Source of the DNA: JALZKA01 sp963701205
Lineage (GTDB): Bacteria; Actinomycetota; Thermoleophilia; Solirubrobacterales; 70-9
DNA: 64,000 nucleotides
Assembly (NCBI GenBank): GCA_963701205.1
Contig: OY969575.1
Location: 1,488,001-1,552,000 of the forward strand
Direction of reading: 5' to 3'
In this document: piece after piece, positions 33,594 to 41,617 of the stretch
Position numbering within the stretch: position 1 is the first letter of the stretch
How the letters are laid out: every line of letters begins with the position of its first letter
Notes under the pieces: generated by a model
Seen by the model: only the letters and a program-made list of their open reading frames with translations
Told to the model about the DNA's origin: nothing
The model's database searches: none
Made by a program: the position numbers and the translations under genes

Positions 33594-33642
33594 GATGAAA
33601 CAAAGATGAAAGCGGGTGGGCCGATTTCACGAAGCTTTCATC
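33594..33642. promoter_or_regulatory. Facing pairs of 11-bp-spaced repeats: response regulator operator
   Basis: GATGAAA occurs at 33594-33600 and 33605-33611 (11 bp apart). In the opposite orientation TTTCAC (33625) and TTTCATC (33636-33642) are also 11 bp apart. The outer sequences GATGAAAGC (33605-33613) and GCTTTCATC (33634-33642) are perfect inverted repeats. Tandem half-sites with one-turn spacing are what OmpR/PhoB dimers bind. Confidence 0.65.
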
Positions 33643-33689
33643 GGCCACCCGGGATAACGCCGTCATGAACCCAACCCTGGAGGCATGAA

Positions 33690-34463
33690 ATGAAGTACCT
33701 AATGAGCGTCGTCTTGGCGCTCTCACTGTTGTTCGCGGCGTGTGGCGATGAGGAGACCAAGGCCACGCCGCCTCCGAGCACAACGCCGGATGATCCATCC
33801 GCGGGCCTGCCACAGCGCGCCGAGCCCGCCAACCTGGATCCGGCGGAGTTCACGACGGAGATCGACAACCAGTACTGGCCGATGAGCCCTGGCAGCCGCT
33901 GGGTGTATCGCGAGACCGATACGACCGGAGCGCGCGAACGGGTCGTCGTCGAGGTGACCGACGAAACCAAGCGGATCGCCAACGGCGTCGAGGCGCGTGT
34001 CGTCCGGGACACGGTCACTGCGGACGGCGTGCCCGTCGAGGTCACCGATGACTGGTACGCCCAGGACGCCGCGGGCAACATCTGGTACCTGGGCGAGGCG
34101 ACGCAGGAGTACGTGGACGGCAAGCCCGACACGACGGCCGGATCGTTCGAGGCCGGGGTGGACGGTGCCGAAGCCGGGATCGCGCTCCCGGCCGACCCCG
34201 TGCCCGGCATGGAGTACCGACAGGAGTACTACAAGGGCGAGGCCGAGGACCGCGCCGGCGTGGTGACGGTTGGAGACGAGGTGGTTGAAGTTCCATTCGG
34301 CTTCTTCGACTCAGACGTTCTGATGACCCGGGACCTGGTCCCGCTCGAGCCCCACGTCCAGGAGCTCAAGTTCTACGTTCCCGGAGTCGGGATGGTGTTG
34401 AGCGTCCACACCGACGGACTCGGTGGGCGTGCCGAGCTCGTCAGCTACGAAGCCGGAAAGTAG
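33690..34463 (+). CDS. Lipoprotein of unknown function, two-component target candidate
   Basis: A 257-residue protein. The signal peptide MKYLMSVVLALSLLFAACGD ends in a lipobox, followed by a Thr/Pro linker. The mature part is beta-rich: YWPMSPGSRWVYRETDTTGA, then repeated short strands such as TDDWYAQDAAGNIWYLGEAT and KFYVPGVGMVLSVHTDG. A GGAGG ribosome-binding site precedes the ATG. It is divergent from the response regulator gene, with the 11-bp-spaced operator between. Similar proteins occur in Solirubrobacter-like genomes, but no function is known to me. It is followed by a strong hairpin. Confidence 0.8.
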   Translation: MKYLMSVVLALSLLFAACGDEETKATPPPSTTPDDPSAGLPQRAEPANLDPAEFTTEIDNQYWPMSPGSRWVYRETDTTGARERVVVEVTDETKRIANGVEARVVRDTVTADGVPVEVTDDWYAQDAAGNIWYLGEATQEYVDGKPDTTAGSFEAGVDGAEAGIALPADPVPGMEYRQEYYKGEAEDRAGVVTVGDEVVEVPFGFFDSDVLMTRDLVPLEPHVQELKFYVPGVGMVLSVHTDGLGGRAELVSYEAGK

Positions 34464-34472
34464 GACCTGCCC

Positions 34473-34509
34473 GGCGGCGGCCCCAGCTCAAGAGATTGGG
34501 GCCGCCGCC
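34473..34509 (+). terminator. Thirteen-pair perfect hairpin after the lipoprotein gene
   Basis: GGCGGCGGCCCCA (34473-34485) pairs perfectly with TGGGGCCGCCGCC (34497-34509). It ends 14 bp before the ATG of the pilT-like gene, so it may also affect that gene's ribosome access. Confidence 0.7.
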
Positions 34510-34523
34510 CGATAGGCAGGGTG

Positions 34524-35663
34524 ATGGCTTTCGATATCGATCAGGCGCTGCGCTACGTGGTCGAGCACGAGGGCTCCGACCTTCACGTCAAGGTTCCCTC
34601 GCCGCCAATGGCCCGGATCCACGGCGAGCTGTGCCCAATTCCTGGAGCCGAGCCGTTGACGGCGGAGGACACCGCCGCAGCCTTTGAGCGGATCTGCGGC
34701 GATGAGTCCCTACGGGAGTCGTTTGCCGAGGTCGGCGAGGCGGACTACTCATACGACCTCCCGGGGGTCTCGCGATTTCGCGTTAACAGCTTCCGCCAGC
34801 GCGGCCAGGTCTCGATCGTCTGTCGCGCGATTCCGTTCCAGGTTCGCACCGTTGACGATCTCGGCCTGCCCGAGGTCATCAAGGACCTCGCCAAGGAGCG
34901 CCGGGGAATCATCCTGTTGACAGGTACGACCGGGTCGGGAAAGTCAACGACCCTCGCCGCGATGATCGACCAGATCAATTCCACCCAGCCGCAACACATC
35001 GTCACCCTCGAGGATCCGATCGAGTACCTGCACCGCGACAAGCGCTCGATCATCAACCAACGCGAGGTGGGCCAGGACACGGAGAGCTTCGCTCGGGCGA
35101 TGAAGCGGGTCCTGCGCCAGGACCCCGACGTGATTTTGATCGGCGAGATGCGCGACGAAGAGACAGTCCGAACCGCGCTTTCGGCCGCCGAGACCGGCCA
35201 CCTGGTGCTCTCCACGCTGCACACGCTGGACGCCACCGAGACGATCAACCGGATCATTGATTTCTTCCCGCCCCACCTTCAGCAGCAAGCCCGGGTGATG
35301 CTGGCTTCGACCTTGCGGGGTGTCGTCGGTCAGCGCCTCATCAAGAAGAAGGGCGGGGAGGGCAGGGTCGCCGTTTGCGAGGTGCTGGTCGTTACCGGCC
35401 GGGTCCAGGACCTGATCTTGAATCCCAACGAAACGGGGAAGATCACCGAGGTGATCGCCGAGGGGGAGTTCTACGGAATGCAGACGTTCGATCAAGCGCT
35501 GCTCAAGCATGTGATGGCGGGCAACATCGAGGAGGCGGACGCGATGGACGCTGCGTCGAGTCCACACGATTTCAAGCTCATGCTCCAGGCCAAGGGGCAG
35601 CGAGCGTCAGGAATCGAGCAACTGTCAGGCGCCGATCGCGGCGTCGCCGAAATCGCCGGATAG
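34524..35663 (+). CDS. pilT: Type IV pilus retraction ATPase PilT-like
   Basis: A 379-residue secretion ATPase. The N-terminal domain shows GSDLHVKVPSPPMARIHGEL, the PilT signature. Walker A is LLTGTTGSGKSTTLAAMIDQ, the Asp box is HIVTLEDPIEYLHRD, Walker B is DPDVILIGEMRDEETVRTAL, and the His box is TGHLVLSTLHTLDA. PilT hexamers pull pili back and power twitching or DNA uptake. No other pilus gene is next to it; the pilin-like protein at 12547 is 22 kb away. A GTG at 34521 directly precedes the chosen ATG. Confidence 0.92.
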   Translation: MAFDIDQALRYVVEHEGSDLHVKVPSPPMARIHGELCPIPGAEPLTAEDTAAAFERICGDESLRESFAEVGEADYSYDLPGVSRFRVNSFRQRGQVSIVCRAIPFQVRTVDDLGLPEVIKDLAKERRGIILLTGTTGSGKSTTLAAMIDQINSTQPQHIVTLEDPIEYLHRDKRSIINQREVGQDTESFARAMKRVLRQDPDVILIGEMRDEETVRTALSAAETGHLVLSTLHTLDATETINRIIDFFPPHLQQQARVMLASTLRGVVGQRLIKKKGGEGRVAVCEVLVVTGRVQDLILNPNETGKITEVIAEGEFYGMQTFDQALLKHVMAGNIEEADAMDAASSPHDFKLMLQAKGQRASGIEQLSGADRGVAEIAG

Positions 35664-35741
35664 CCGTCGGACGTTACCGCGAGCGGGCCTGGTCCAGGTC
35701 CTCAAATCGCCCTCCGGGACCTCACTTCATTAGGTAAAGCA

Positions 35742-35762
35742 TTGGCTATACTGGATTGCCAA
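35742..35762 (+). promoter_or_regulatory. Promoter with inverted repeat around the -10 of the HxlR gene
   Basis: TATACT (35747-35752) is the best -10 in the window. It lies between TTGGC (35742-35746) and GCCAA (35758-35762), an inverted repeat with an 11-bp centre. A regulator bound there would block the promoter, and the HxlR protein encoded 46 bp further on is the obvious candidate. Confidence 0.55.
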
Positions 35763-35807
35763 GCCGGTTTATCGCTACATGCGGAGGCATTGGGCCTCGT
35801 CCGGCGA

Positions 35808-36161
35808 ATGAGCGAAACCATGGACCGAACTTGTCCAGTCTGCAAGACCGCCGAGATTATCTCGGGCAAGTGGACACTTCTTGTGATCCGCGACCTTGCC
35901 GACGACAGCAAGCGCTTTTGTGAGCTGGAACGCTCTCTTCAGGGCATCAGCCCCCGCACCCTCTCGCTGCGCCTGCGCTGCCTTGAGGAGAACGAGATCG
36001 TCGAGCGGCACACCTACCCCGAGGTTCCGCCCCGGGTCGAGTACGCGCTGACGCCCAAGGGCCAGGCGCTCGTGCCGTTGATCGACGATATGCGCTCATA
36101 CGGCAAGGCCTGGCTGGGCGACGCCCCCGCCAGTACCGCGCGCGTCACAGCTGCCGCCTAA
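35808..36161 (+). CDS. HxlR-family winged-helix regulator
   Basis: A 117-residue DNA-binding protein. It starts MSETMDRTCPVCKTAEIISG with the N-terminal cysteines found in many thiol- or aldehyde-sensing HxlR proteins (the family form is CPVxxTLxxIGGKW), followed by KWTLLVIRDLADDSKRFCEL, GISPRTLSLRLRCLEENEIV and PPRVEYALTPKGQALVP. HxlR proteins work as dimers. The frame opens upstream at 35742 inside the promoter, so the ATG at 35808 is preferred; ATG 35820 is also possible. Likely autoregulated through the repeat around its -10. Another target is not obvious. Confidence 0.88.
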   Translation: MSETMDRTCPVCKTAEIISGKWTLLVIRDLADDSKRFCELERSLQGISPRTLSLRLRCLEENEIVERHTYPEVPPRVEYALTPKGQALVPLIDDMRSYGKAWLGDAPASTARVTAAA

Positions 36162-36175
36162 GTCTTACCCCGGCC

Positions 36176-36209
36176 GCGGTCACGCATCCGCGGCGGTCAC
36201 GCAACCGCG
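36176..36209. repeat. Two tandem 17-bp repeats, each a partial palindrome
   Basis: GCGGTCACGCATCCGCG (36176-36192) is followed without gap by GCGGTCACGCAACCGCG (36193-36209), one base different. Each has GCGG/CCGC ends facing each other. A further palindrome TGCAAG-GCGT-CTTGCA lies at 36230-36245. All precede the large hypothetical gene and could be operator sites. Confidence 0.55.
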
Positions 36210-36283
36210 ATGGCACTCCCATCCGATTTTGCAAGGCGTCTTGCATCGCAGGAACAGTTGCGGGTGAGGAGAACCTCGGAGCC

Positions 36284-38173
36284 ATGCGTGATTTGGTCCT
36301 CCGAGAGGCTCTAAGAACAATGGCGGGCGACGCGGCGCTGCGATTGCGTGAGCTGTTGGCAGCGGGCGCCGAGGTTCCCTACGAGGTGCGCGAGTCCGGT
36401 AGCGGGTCACCGCTCGCCGAATACGTGCCGCAGACGTCGCGCTTTATTCGCGACCGGGCCGACGATCTGACTGGCCTTGATTCCTTTGGAACCACCTGCG
36501 CGGCGCTGGAATCCGCCGAGCTTGCCGGGCCCTATCTCGAGGAGATGGGCGTGCCGGAGCCGGACGAAGCGCGGCGCCGTGCCGAGCTTGCCGGCGTCGT
36601 GTTTCTCTGCCGCCTGTGGCAGGGATCGACCGACTTCACCCTCGACGATGCGCGCCTGGAGGCGACGATGAACGAACTTCTGGAACTGGGCGAGATCACG
36701 CGGGACGAGGTTGAGATCGTGGTGCCGCTGCGCGGCTTCCAGATGGATTCCGAACGCGTCGAGCTGGCCGGAGCGATGATCGTCCGCAGCGATGTCGTCG
36801 AAGTCCCGGCCGAAGCCCGTGGCGGCGAGGGCATGGGCGCGGCCGCTTGGGAGCCCAACTTCTTGGCCGTGGCTCGCATCGACGCCGTCGGCGCCGAGGA
36901 TGACGGGTCCGACCTGGGCCTGCGTTCGGTGAGTGCCTTCAAGCGCGTCATCACCACGCTTCGACTCTTCAAGGCCGGCGGCGTCGCGCTCGGCCCCCAC
37001 GCCTGGATCCGCTCCGGTGGCGACCGCTGGCGCCGGATTGCGACCGGCGCGGGCAAGCCCCGGCCCGGCGGCTACCGCCTGGCGGCGACCGAGTTGGGCG
37101 ACCTCGCGGCCTTCTCGCGGCGACTGGCCGCAGACGGCGCGCCGTTCCTGCGAATTGAAGGCAACCGCAACGGATTTCCTGCTTCGCTGGGCCGCGCGAT
37201 CTCGCGCTTCGAGGCCGGTCTTGAGCGGCCGGTGACGCTCGAAGCCCTGAACGATTACCTCTTGACCCTGCGCTTCATGCTCGAGGGCGGCGGCCCAGCC
37301 TCGCTCGGGATGCCGATGCGGGTGGCCGCGCTTTGTGCCGAGCCGGACGATCGGACCGCGGTGAAGGAGACGGTGGACCGCGCGCTTGCCCTCGAACGCG
37401 AGCTTTGGAGCGGCGAGCCGGTGGCGGCTTCGACGCAGCGCCTGCCCGTCGAGGTGGCGGCCGAGGTTGAAGACCTCACGCGAGCGATTCTCAGCGACGC
37501 CGCCTGTGGCCACCTGGGTACCGAGCTACGCGCCGCAGCGGACGAGATCCTCCTCGGCGACGGCCTTCGTGTCGGCGAGGGCGCGCCCAATACTCGCGGC
37601 GAGACTGCGGAATGGGATCCGACGATGGCCATCGAGCCCGGCTTCGAGGTCGAGCTTGCCGACGAGCTGGAGACCTATGTCGAGCGCGACGCCGACGCCG
37701 AACCCGAGCCGATCGAGTCGCCGGATTTGGAGTGGGAGTCCGAACCTGCACCGGTCGCCGACGTGACCCCTGAGCAAACGCCTGAGCCGACCCTTGAGCC
37801 CGAGATTGAGGCAGATCCGGAGCCCCAGCGCGAGCCGGTGGCAGGTTTCCTGCGAATTGAGAACCGCCTGCACGATCACCTCGCCAGCGACGGCGATTTC
37901 GAGTGGCAGGAGGAGCCCGCACCGGCGGCTGAGCGCGAGCCGGCCGAGCAGCCGATGGCCGAGATTCACGTGCTTCGCACCAGGACCGCCGAAGAAGGCC
38001 CGGTCGCCGACCTGATCGCCGACTCCGATAAGCACCGTCGCCAGGTCCACGAACGTGTGTCCTTCCTTTTTCCGCCACCCGAGACGACCGAGTGGCAGGT
38101 CCGCGAAGTTGGCTACGACCGCACCCGTCGCGCGGAAGTTGACGCGGACGACTCCGTCACGCACGCCTCATAG
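36284..38173 (+). CDS. Large hypothetical protein with acidic Pro/Glu-rich region
   Basis: A 629-residue soluble protein I do not recognise. Residues 1-440 look like folded alpha/beta sequence (for example EIVVPLRGFQMDSERVELAG, VSAFKRVITTLRLFKAGGVA, LNDYLLTLRFMLEGGGPASL). The helical part after about 330, with RDRALxLERELW-like repeats, distantly recalls HEPN-type helical domains, but no clear RxxxxH pair is seen. About residues 440-560 are Glu/Pro-rich and disordered (EPEPIESPDLEWES, EQTPEPTLEPEIEADPEPQ). The C-terminus is again charged. No signal or membrane segment. It follows the HxlR gene with repeats between. GC content matches its neighbours. Confidence 0.7.
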   Translation: MRDLVLREALRTMAGDAALRLRELLAAGAEVPYEVRESGSGSPLAEYVPQTSRFIRDRADDLTGLDSFGTTCAALESAELAGPYLEEMGVPEPDEARRRAELAGVVFLCRLWQGSTDFTLDDARLEATMNELLELGEITRDEVEIVVPLRGFQMDSERVELAGAMIVRSDVVEVPAEARGGEGMGAAAWEPNFLAVARIDAVGAEDDGSDLGLRSVSAFKRVITTLRLFKAGGVALGPHAWIRSGGDRWRRIATGAGKPRPGGYRLAATELGDLAAFSRRLAADGAPFLRIEGNRNGFPASLGRAISRFEAGLERPVTLEALNDYLLTLRFMLEGGGPASLGMPMRVAALCAEPDDRTAVKETVDRALALERELWSGEPVAASTQRLPVEVAAEVEDLTRAILSDAACGHLGTELRAAADEILLGDGLRVGEGAPNTRGETAEWDPTMAIEPGFEVELADELETYVERDADAEPEPIESPDLEWESEPAPVADVTPEQTPEPTLEPEIEADPEPQREPVAGFLRIENRLHDHLASDGDFEWQEEPAPAAEREPAEQPMAEIHVLRTRTAEEGPVADLIADSDKHRRQVHERVSFLFPPPETTEWQVREVGYDRTRRAEVDADDSVTHAS

Positions 38174-38224
38174 GCGCGCGGGCCTCCCAGCACTTACCTC
38201 CGATCACCAATAGGAAGAGCAGGC

Positions 38225-38260
38225 CAGGCCGCTGAGCGCAAGCTCGGTGGCTTCGGCCTG
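38225..38260. terminator. Hairpin with GCAA tetraloop between convergent genes
   Basis: Outer stem CAGGCCG/CGGCCTG and inner stem CTGAGC-GCAA-GCTCGG closed by a GNRA-type loop. It lies between the large hypothetical gene and the convergent Get3-like operon. Confidence 0.6.
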
Positions 38261-38270
38261 TCTGATCCGC

Positions 38271-39416
38271 TCAGCCCGAGGTCGCTATCGCGGCCCGCTC
38301 GTCCGCTCCGGTCGCAAACAGGTACCGGTTGACCTCCATCAGTCCCGCGAGGTCGTGGACGTCGGAGTCCAGGTACGGCACTTGGATAACGCGATCGGCG
38401 CCGATGTCCGCTTCAAGCTCCTTGATGTTTTGGCCGTCGCGTTCCGCCAAGGCGCTGTAGTCCGTGAAGTTGGCGACGACGCGCCCGATGAGGTCGGGGT
38501 CGTCGAGCATTCCGCCCAGAGCCTCCTTGACCGACTCGGCGCTACCGGGGTCCGCGTAGTGCACCTTGTTGACCACGGCGCCGCCGAAGGGCAGCTGGCG
38601 ATCGGCGAGCTTTGCGTGGAATTCCAAAGCCTGCTCGATCGAGTCGTTCTGCGGGCCGCAGACGACGAGGAACGTGCTTTGCGGGTCCGCCAGCAACTCG
38701 TTGACCTTCTGCGCGCGATCCTGAAAGCCACCGACCATGCCGCTGAAGGCCTGGAAGAACTCGGCGAGGTCCTGAAGCAGATCGACGCCGGTGATGCGCT
38801 TCAGGACAGAGAACGCAACGCCCGCTCCGCGCCCGGCGATCTTCGCCGCAAATCCTGTCGGCGCCATGAACACCTTGATGGCCTTGCCTTCGATGAACTG
38901 GAGCAGGCGCTGCGGGGCGTCAAGGAAGTCAAGGGCGTGCTGGGAGGGCGGGGTGTCCAGGACCAGCAGGTCGTAGCGATCCGATGCCCAGATTTCGTAG
39001 AGCTTCTCCATCGCCATGTACTCCTGCGATCCGGCCAGAGCGGACGAGAGTTGCTGGTAGATCCGGTTGGTGAGGATGCGGTCGCGGGTCTCCGGATCCG
39101 GAGCGTGCTGTTGGACCACCTCGTCGAACGTAGCCTTTGGATCGAGCATCATCGCCCAGAGCTCGCCACCCTGGGGATCGACGCCCGCCTCGCCGAACAG
39201 CGCGGGATCGACCTGGCGCTCGGTATTGCCCAGCTCGGGGAGGCCCAGCGAGTCGGCCAGGCGCTTGGCCGGGTCGATCGTCAGCACGGCGACCTTCTTC
39301 CCCCGGGCGGCCATCCCGGCGGCGATGGCCGCCGACGCGGTGGTCTTGCCCACCCCACCTGATCCGGCGCAGATCAGGACTCGGGTCTCGCCGAGAATCT
39401 CGGTCATCGAACTCAT
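38271..39416 (-). CDS. Get3/ArsA-like ATPase, second gene of the pair
   Basis: A 381-residue ATPase of the ArsA/Get3 family. The P-loop is LICAGSGGVGKTTASAAIAA, followed by VLTIDPAKRLADSLGLPE, the switch region LLVLDTPPSQHALDFLDAP and the membrane-protein-like hydrophobic stretch AFSVLKRITGVDLLQDLAEF. It resembles mycobacterial Rv3680, which pairs with Rv3679. Its ATG shares one base with the stop of the upstream partner (TGATG). Both copies keep the deviant Walker A, unlike fused eukaryotic or arsenite ArsA. In mycobacteria the pair has been linked to stress tolerance; the partner protein here is unknown. Confidence 0.86.
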   Translation of the reverse strand: MSSMTEILGETRVLICAGSGGVGKTTASAAIAAGMAARGKKVAVLTIDPAKRLADSLGLPELGNTERQVDPALFGEAGVDPQGGELWAMMLDPKATFDEVVQQHAPDPETRDRILTNRIYQQLSSALAGSQEYMAMEKLYEIWASDRYDLLVLDTPPSQHALDFLDAPQRLLQFIEGKAIKVFMAPTGFAAKIAGRGAGVAFSVLKRITGVDLLQDLAEFFQAFSGMVGGFQDRAQKVNELLADPQSTFLVVCGPQNDSIEQALEFHAKLADRQLPFGGAVVNKVHYADPGSAESVKEALGGMLDDPDLIGRVVANFTDYSALAERDGQNIKELEADIGADRVIQVPYLDSDVHDLAGLMEVNRYLFATGADERAAIATSG

Positions 39417-40336
39417 CAGGCTGCGACCTCGACCAGCGAGCGCAGGTGCTCGTAGTCAAGCTCCGGCTCAAAGAGGAAGGGCATCGTCCTGACGGGTGCC
39501 TCCGTGATCTCCTCGAGCCGTGCGACCTGCTCGCGCTGGGCCACCGCGCGCCGGCGCTCGGACAGCGCCGCGCGAAGGGCCGAACGGCTGCTCCCCTCGG
39601 AGCCGTCGAACGCCCGCTCGATTGCAACCTCATCCGCCGCCGTAAAGCGCTCCGGATAGAGCCCGTTCAAGAAGATCCGATCCACGGCAACGCCGACCTC
39701 CGAGCGCAGGTCGTGCTCGAGCTTCGCGGTTTCGTTGACAGGCATCTCCTCAGGCAGGCAGACGATTGCGACCCCGGTCTTGTTCTCGTCGGTCACAAAC
39801 TTGTCGAGCGTTTCCGCCTGCGATGCGATCGGGCCGACACGGGCCACATTTGCGAACGTCCTCGGCGTCTGCAGGAAGCCGACTCCGTGCCCTGTTGCCG
39901 GCGCGTCAACGATCACGAGGTCGTAGTTGCGAGCCCCTTTGACTTTGCGCTCGTCGAGCGTAAGCTCCCAGATCTTGCCGATCGTGACAAGCTCGCGCAG
40001 GCCCGGCGTCGCGGCGGCGAGGTAGCTGAAGATCTTCGATCTAAACAGCAAGTCGCGCATCGCCTTGACCTTGAGCTGTAGGAGCACGTACTCGCGCATC
40101 GATTCGTCGGGATCGATCGAGATCGCCCAAAGATTCGGGGCCATTTCGGCCTCGTGAAAGCCGACCTTGGCGTGGTGGAAAGCGCGCGAGAGCCGCTCCT
40201 GGGCCGCGACCTCACAGACGATCGTCCGCTTGCCGGCGCGGGCTGCCGCGGCGCCGAGTGCAAGCGCCACGGTTGACTTGCCGACGCCGCCCTTGCCGGT
40301 CACGATCACGAGCCGTTTTGAGAGCAGATCCTCCAC
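39416..40336 (-). CDS. Get3/ArsA-like ATPase, first gene of the pair
   Basis: A 306-residue ATPase. The P-loop is RLVIVTGKGGVGKSTVALAL, then YDLVIVDAPATGHGVGFLQT (switch II) and IFLNGLYPERFTAADEVAIE. It resembles mycobacterial Rv3679. The open frame reaches 40471, but those codons cross the divergent parA promoter region; the GTG at 40336 lies directly before the conserved domain and follows a TAAGGAT-like -10. With its partner it probably forms a heterodimer. Divergent from parA by 99 bp, with a palindrome between. Confidence 0.86.
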   Translation of the reverse strand: MEDLLSKRLVIVTGKGGVGKSTVALALGAAAARAGKRTIVCEVAAQERLSRAFHHAKVGFHEAEMAPNLWAISIDPDESMREYVLLQLKVKAMRDLLFRSKIFSYLAAATPGLRELVTIGKIWELTLDERKVKGARNYDLVIVDAPATGHGVGFLQTPRTFANVARVGPIASQAETLDKFVTDENKTGVAIVCLPEEMPVNETAKLEHDLRSEVGVAVDRIFLNGLYPERFTAADEVAIERAFDGSEGSSRSALRAALSERRRAVAQREQVARLEEITEAPVRTMPFLFEPELDYEHLRSLVEVAA

Positions 40337-40404
40337 TGAAGCGGTGATCCTTACACGAATGCGTCTGAATCTCAGACCGTTTGCCCCGTTGCACAGGGAG
40401 GAAA

Positions 40405-40420
40405 CGCACAAGCGTGTGCG
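40405..40420. promoter_or_regulatory. Palindrome between the Get3-like and ParA-FtsZ operons
   Basis: CGCACA-AGCG-TGTGCG, 6-bp arms, lies just before AATAATCG, a -10 candidate that ends 9-10 nt before the parA ATG at 40436. It is the only clear symmetric site in this 99-bp divergent gap. Confidence 0.4.
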
Positions 40421-40435
40421 AATAATCGCGAGCGT

Positions 40436-41617
40436 ATGGGTCTTTTTAATCGCGGCACGCGAAACACTCAACGTCAGGGTTCCCGTATGGGAGCCACAGT
40501 CATCGATGAACGCGCTGAGTTGCGTGACCTCCCCGAGGTCGGCGCTGAGCTCGCTGAGCTTGGCGAAGCGATTGCTGAACCTGAATCCGAAGCGCCCGCC
40601 GAGGAGGTGGAGCCCGTGTCCGACGAGCTACAAGCGATCGAGGAAGCCGACGAGCCCGTGGCTGTCAGCCCCGCGGCTCCTGTCGAGCCCACTCCCGCGC
40701 CAACAACGGCGGCGGATCCCGAGCCTGACGCCGAGCCCGACGTCGCAACCGACGCCGACCGGATTTCGTTTGAGGCGGCGCTTTCGCCGCGCCGGCCCGC
40801 GGTCACTGGCGGCGGCAGCCCGATCTCCGAGTCGGAATCCGACAAGCCGCGGACAGGCCTCGCCAAGGTCATCTCCTTTGCGAACCAGAAGGGCGGCGTC
40901 GCCAAGACGACGTCAACCCTGAACCTGGCGGTTGCGTTCGCCGAGTCCGGCCATCGCGTGCTTTGCATAGATCTGGATCCGCAGGGCAACCTGACGATGA
41001 GCCAAGGGATCGACCCTGACAAGGTGGACAAGTCGATGTACGACGTCCTCGTGCACCACATTCCGCTGCCCGAGGTGATCCACCACCGCGAGATCGATAT
41101 CGCCGTGGCCTCGATTGACCTGGCGGGAGCCGAGATCGCGATGTCCACCCAGATCGGGCGCGAGCGCTCGCTGGAGAAGGCGATCGCAGGTGTGGCCAGC
41201 GACTACGACTTCGTTTGCATCGACACGCCGCCCAGCCTTGGCCTTCTCACGGTCAACGCGCTGACGGCGTCGGACAAGGTAATCGTCCCGGTGCAGTGCG
41301 AGTACCTGTCGATGCGGGGGCTGATGCAGCTGCAAAACACCCTCGAGATGATTCGCGAGAACCTCAATCCCCGTGTCGAGATTGAGGGCATCCTGCCGAC
41401 CATGCTCGACTCCCGGACGGTTCACGCCAAGGAGGCGGTCGAGATCCTGGAGGAGAACTTCGGCGATCTCGTCTTCAAGTCCCGAATCAAGAAGGCGATC
41501 AAGTTCGCGGAAGCCCCGGTGCGCGGTGCCAGCGTCCTGAAGTACGATCCCAAGTCGAACGCTGCGGACTACTATCGGGAGCTTGCCAAGGAGGTCTTGA
41601 CGCATGGCACGACGTAA
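40436..41617 (+). CDS. ParA/Soj-like ATPase with long disordered N-terminal extension
   Basis: A 393-residue protein. Residues 1-135 are a non-conserved extension: a short basic start (MGLFNRGTRNTQRQGSRMG) then Glu/Pro/Ala-rich sequence. The ParA domain follows with deviant Walker A ISFANQKGGVAKTTSTLNLA, VLCIDLDPQGNLTMSQGIDP, Walker A' DFVCIDTPPSLGLLTVNALT and VPVQCEYLSMRGLMQLQNTL. ParA proteins form ATP-dependent DNA-bound dimers that position chromosomes or cell-division and polar machinery. No parB follows; instead ftsZ overlaps the end by 14 bp (41604-41617), which ties this ATPase to division rather than to standard parABS. Normal ParA is about 260 residues. Confidence 0.9.
   Translation: MGLFNRGTRNTQRQGSRMGATVIDERAELRDLPEVGAELAELGEAIAEPESEAPAEEVEPVSDELQAIEEADEPVAVSPAAPVEPTPAPTTAADPEPDAEPDVATDADRISFEAALSPRRPAVTGGGSPISESESDKPRTGLAKVISFANQKGGVAKTTSTLNLAVAFAESGHRVLCIDLDPQGNLTMSQGIDPDKVDKSMYDVLVHHIPLPEVIHHREIDIAVASIDLAGAEIAMSTQIGRERSLEKAIAGVASDYDFVCIDTPPSLGLLTVNALTASDKVIVPVQCEYLSMRGLMQLQNTLEMIRENLNPRVEIEGILPTMLDSRTVHAKEAVEILEENFGDLVFKSRIKKAIKFAEAPVRGASVLKYDPKSNAADYYRELAKEVLTHGTT

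Noticed and set aside
36176..36245. Possible small RNA or riboswitch
   Set aside because: The tandem repeats and palindrome are short and symmetrical, more like protein-binding sites than a folded aptamer.
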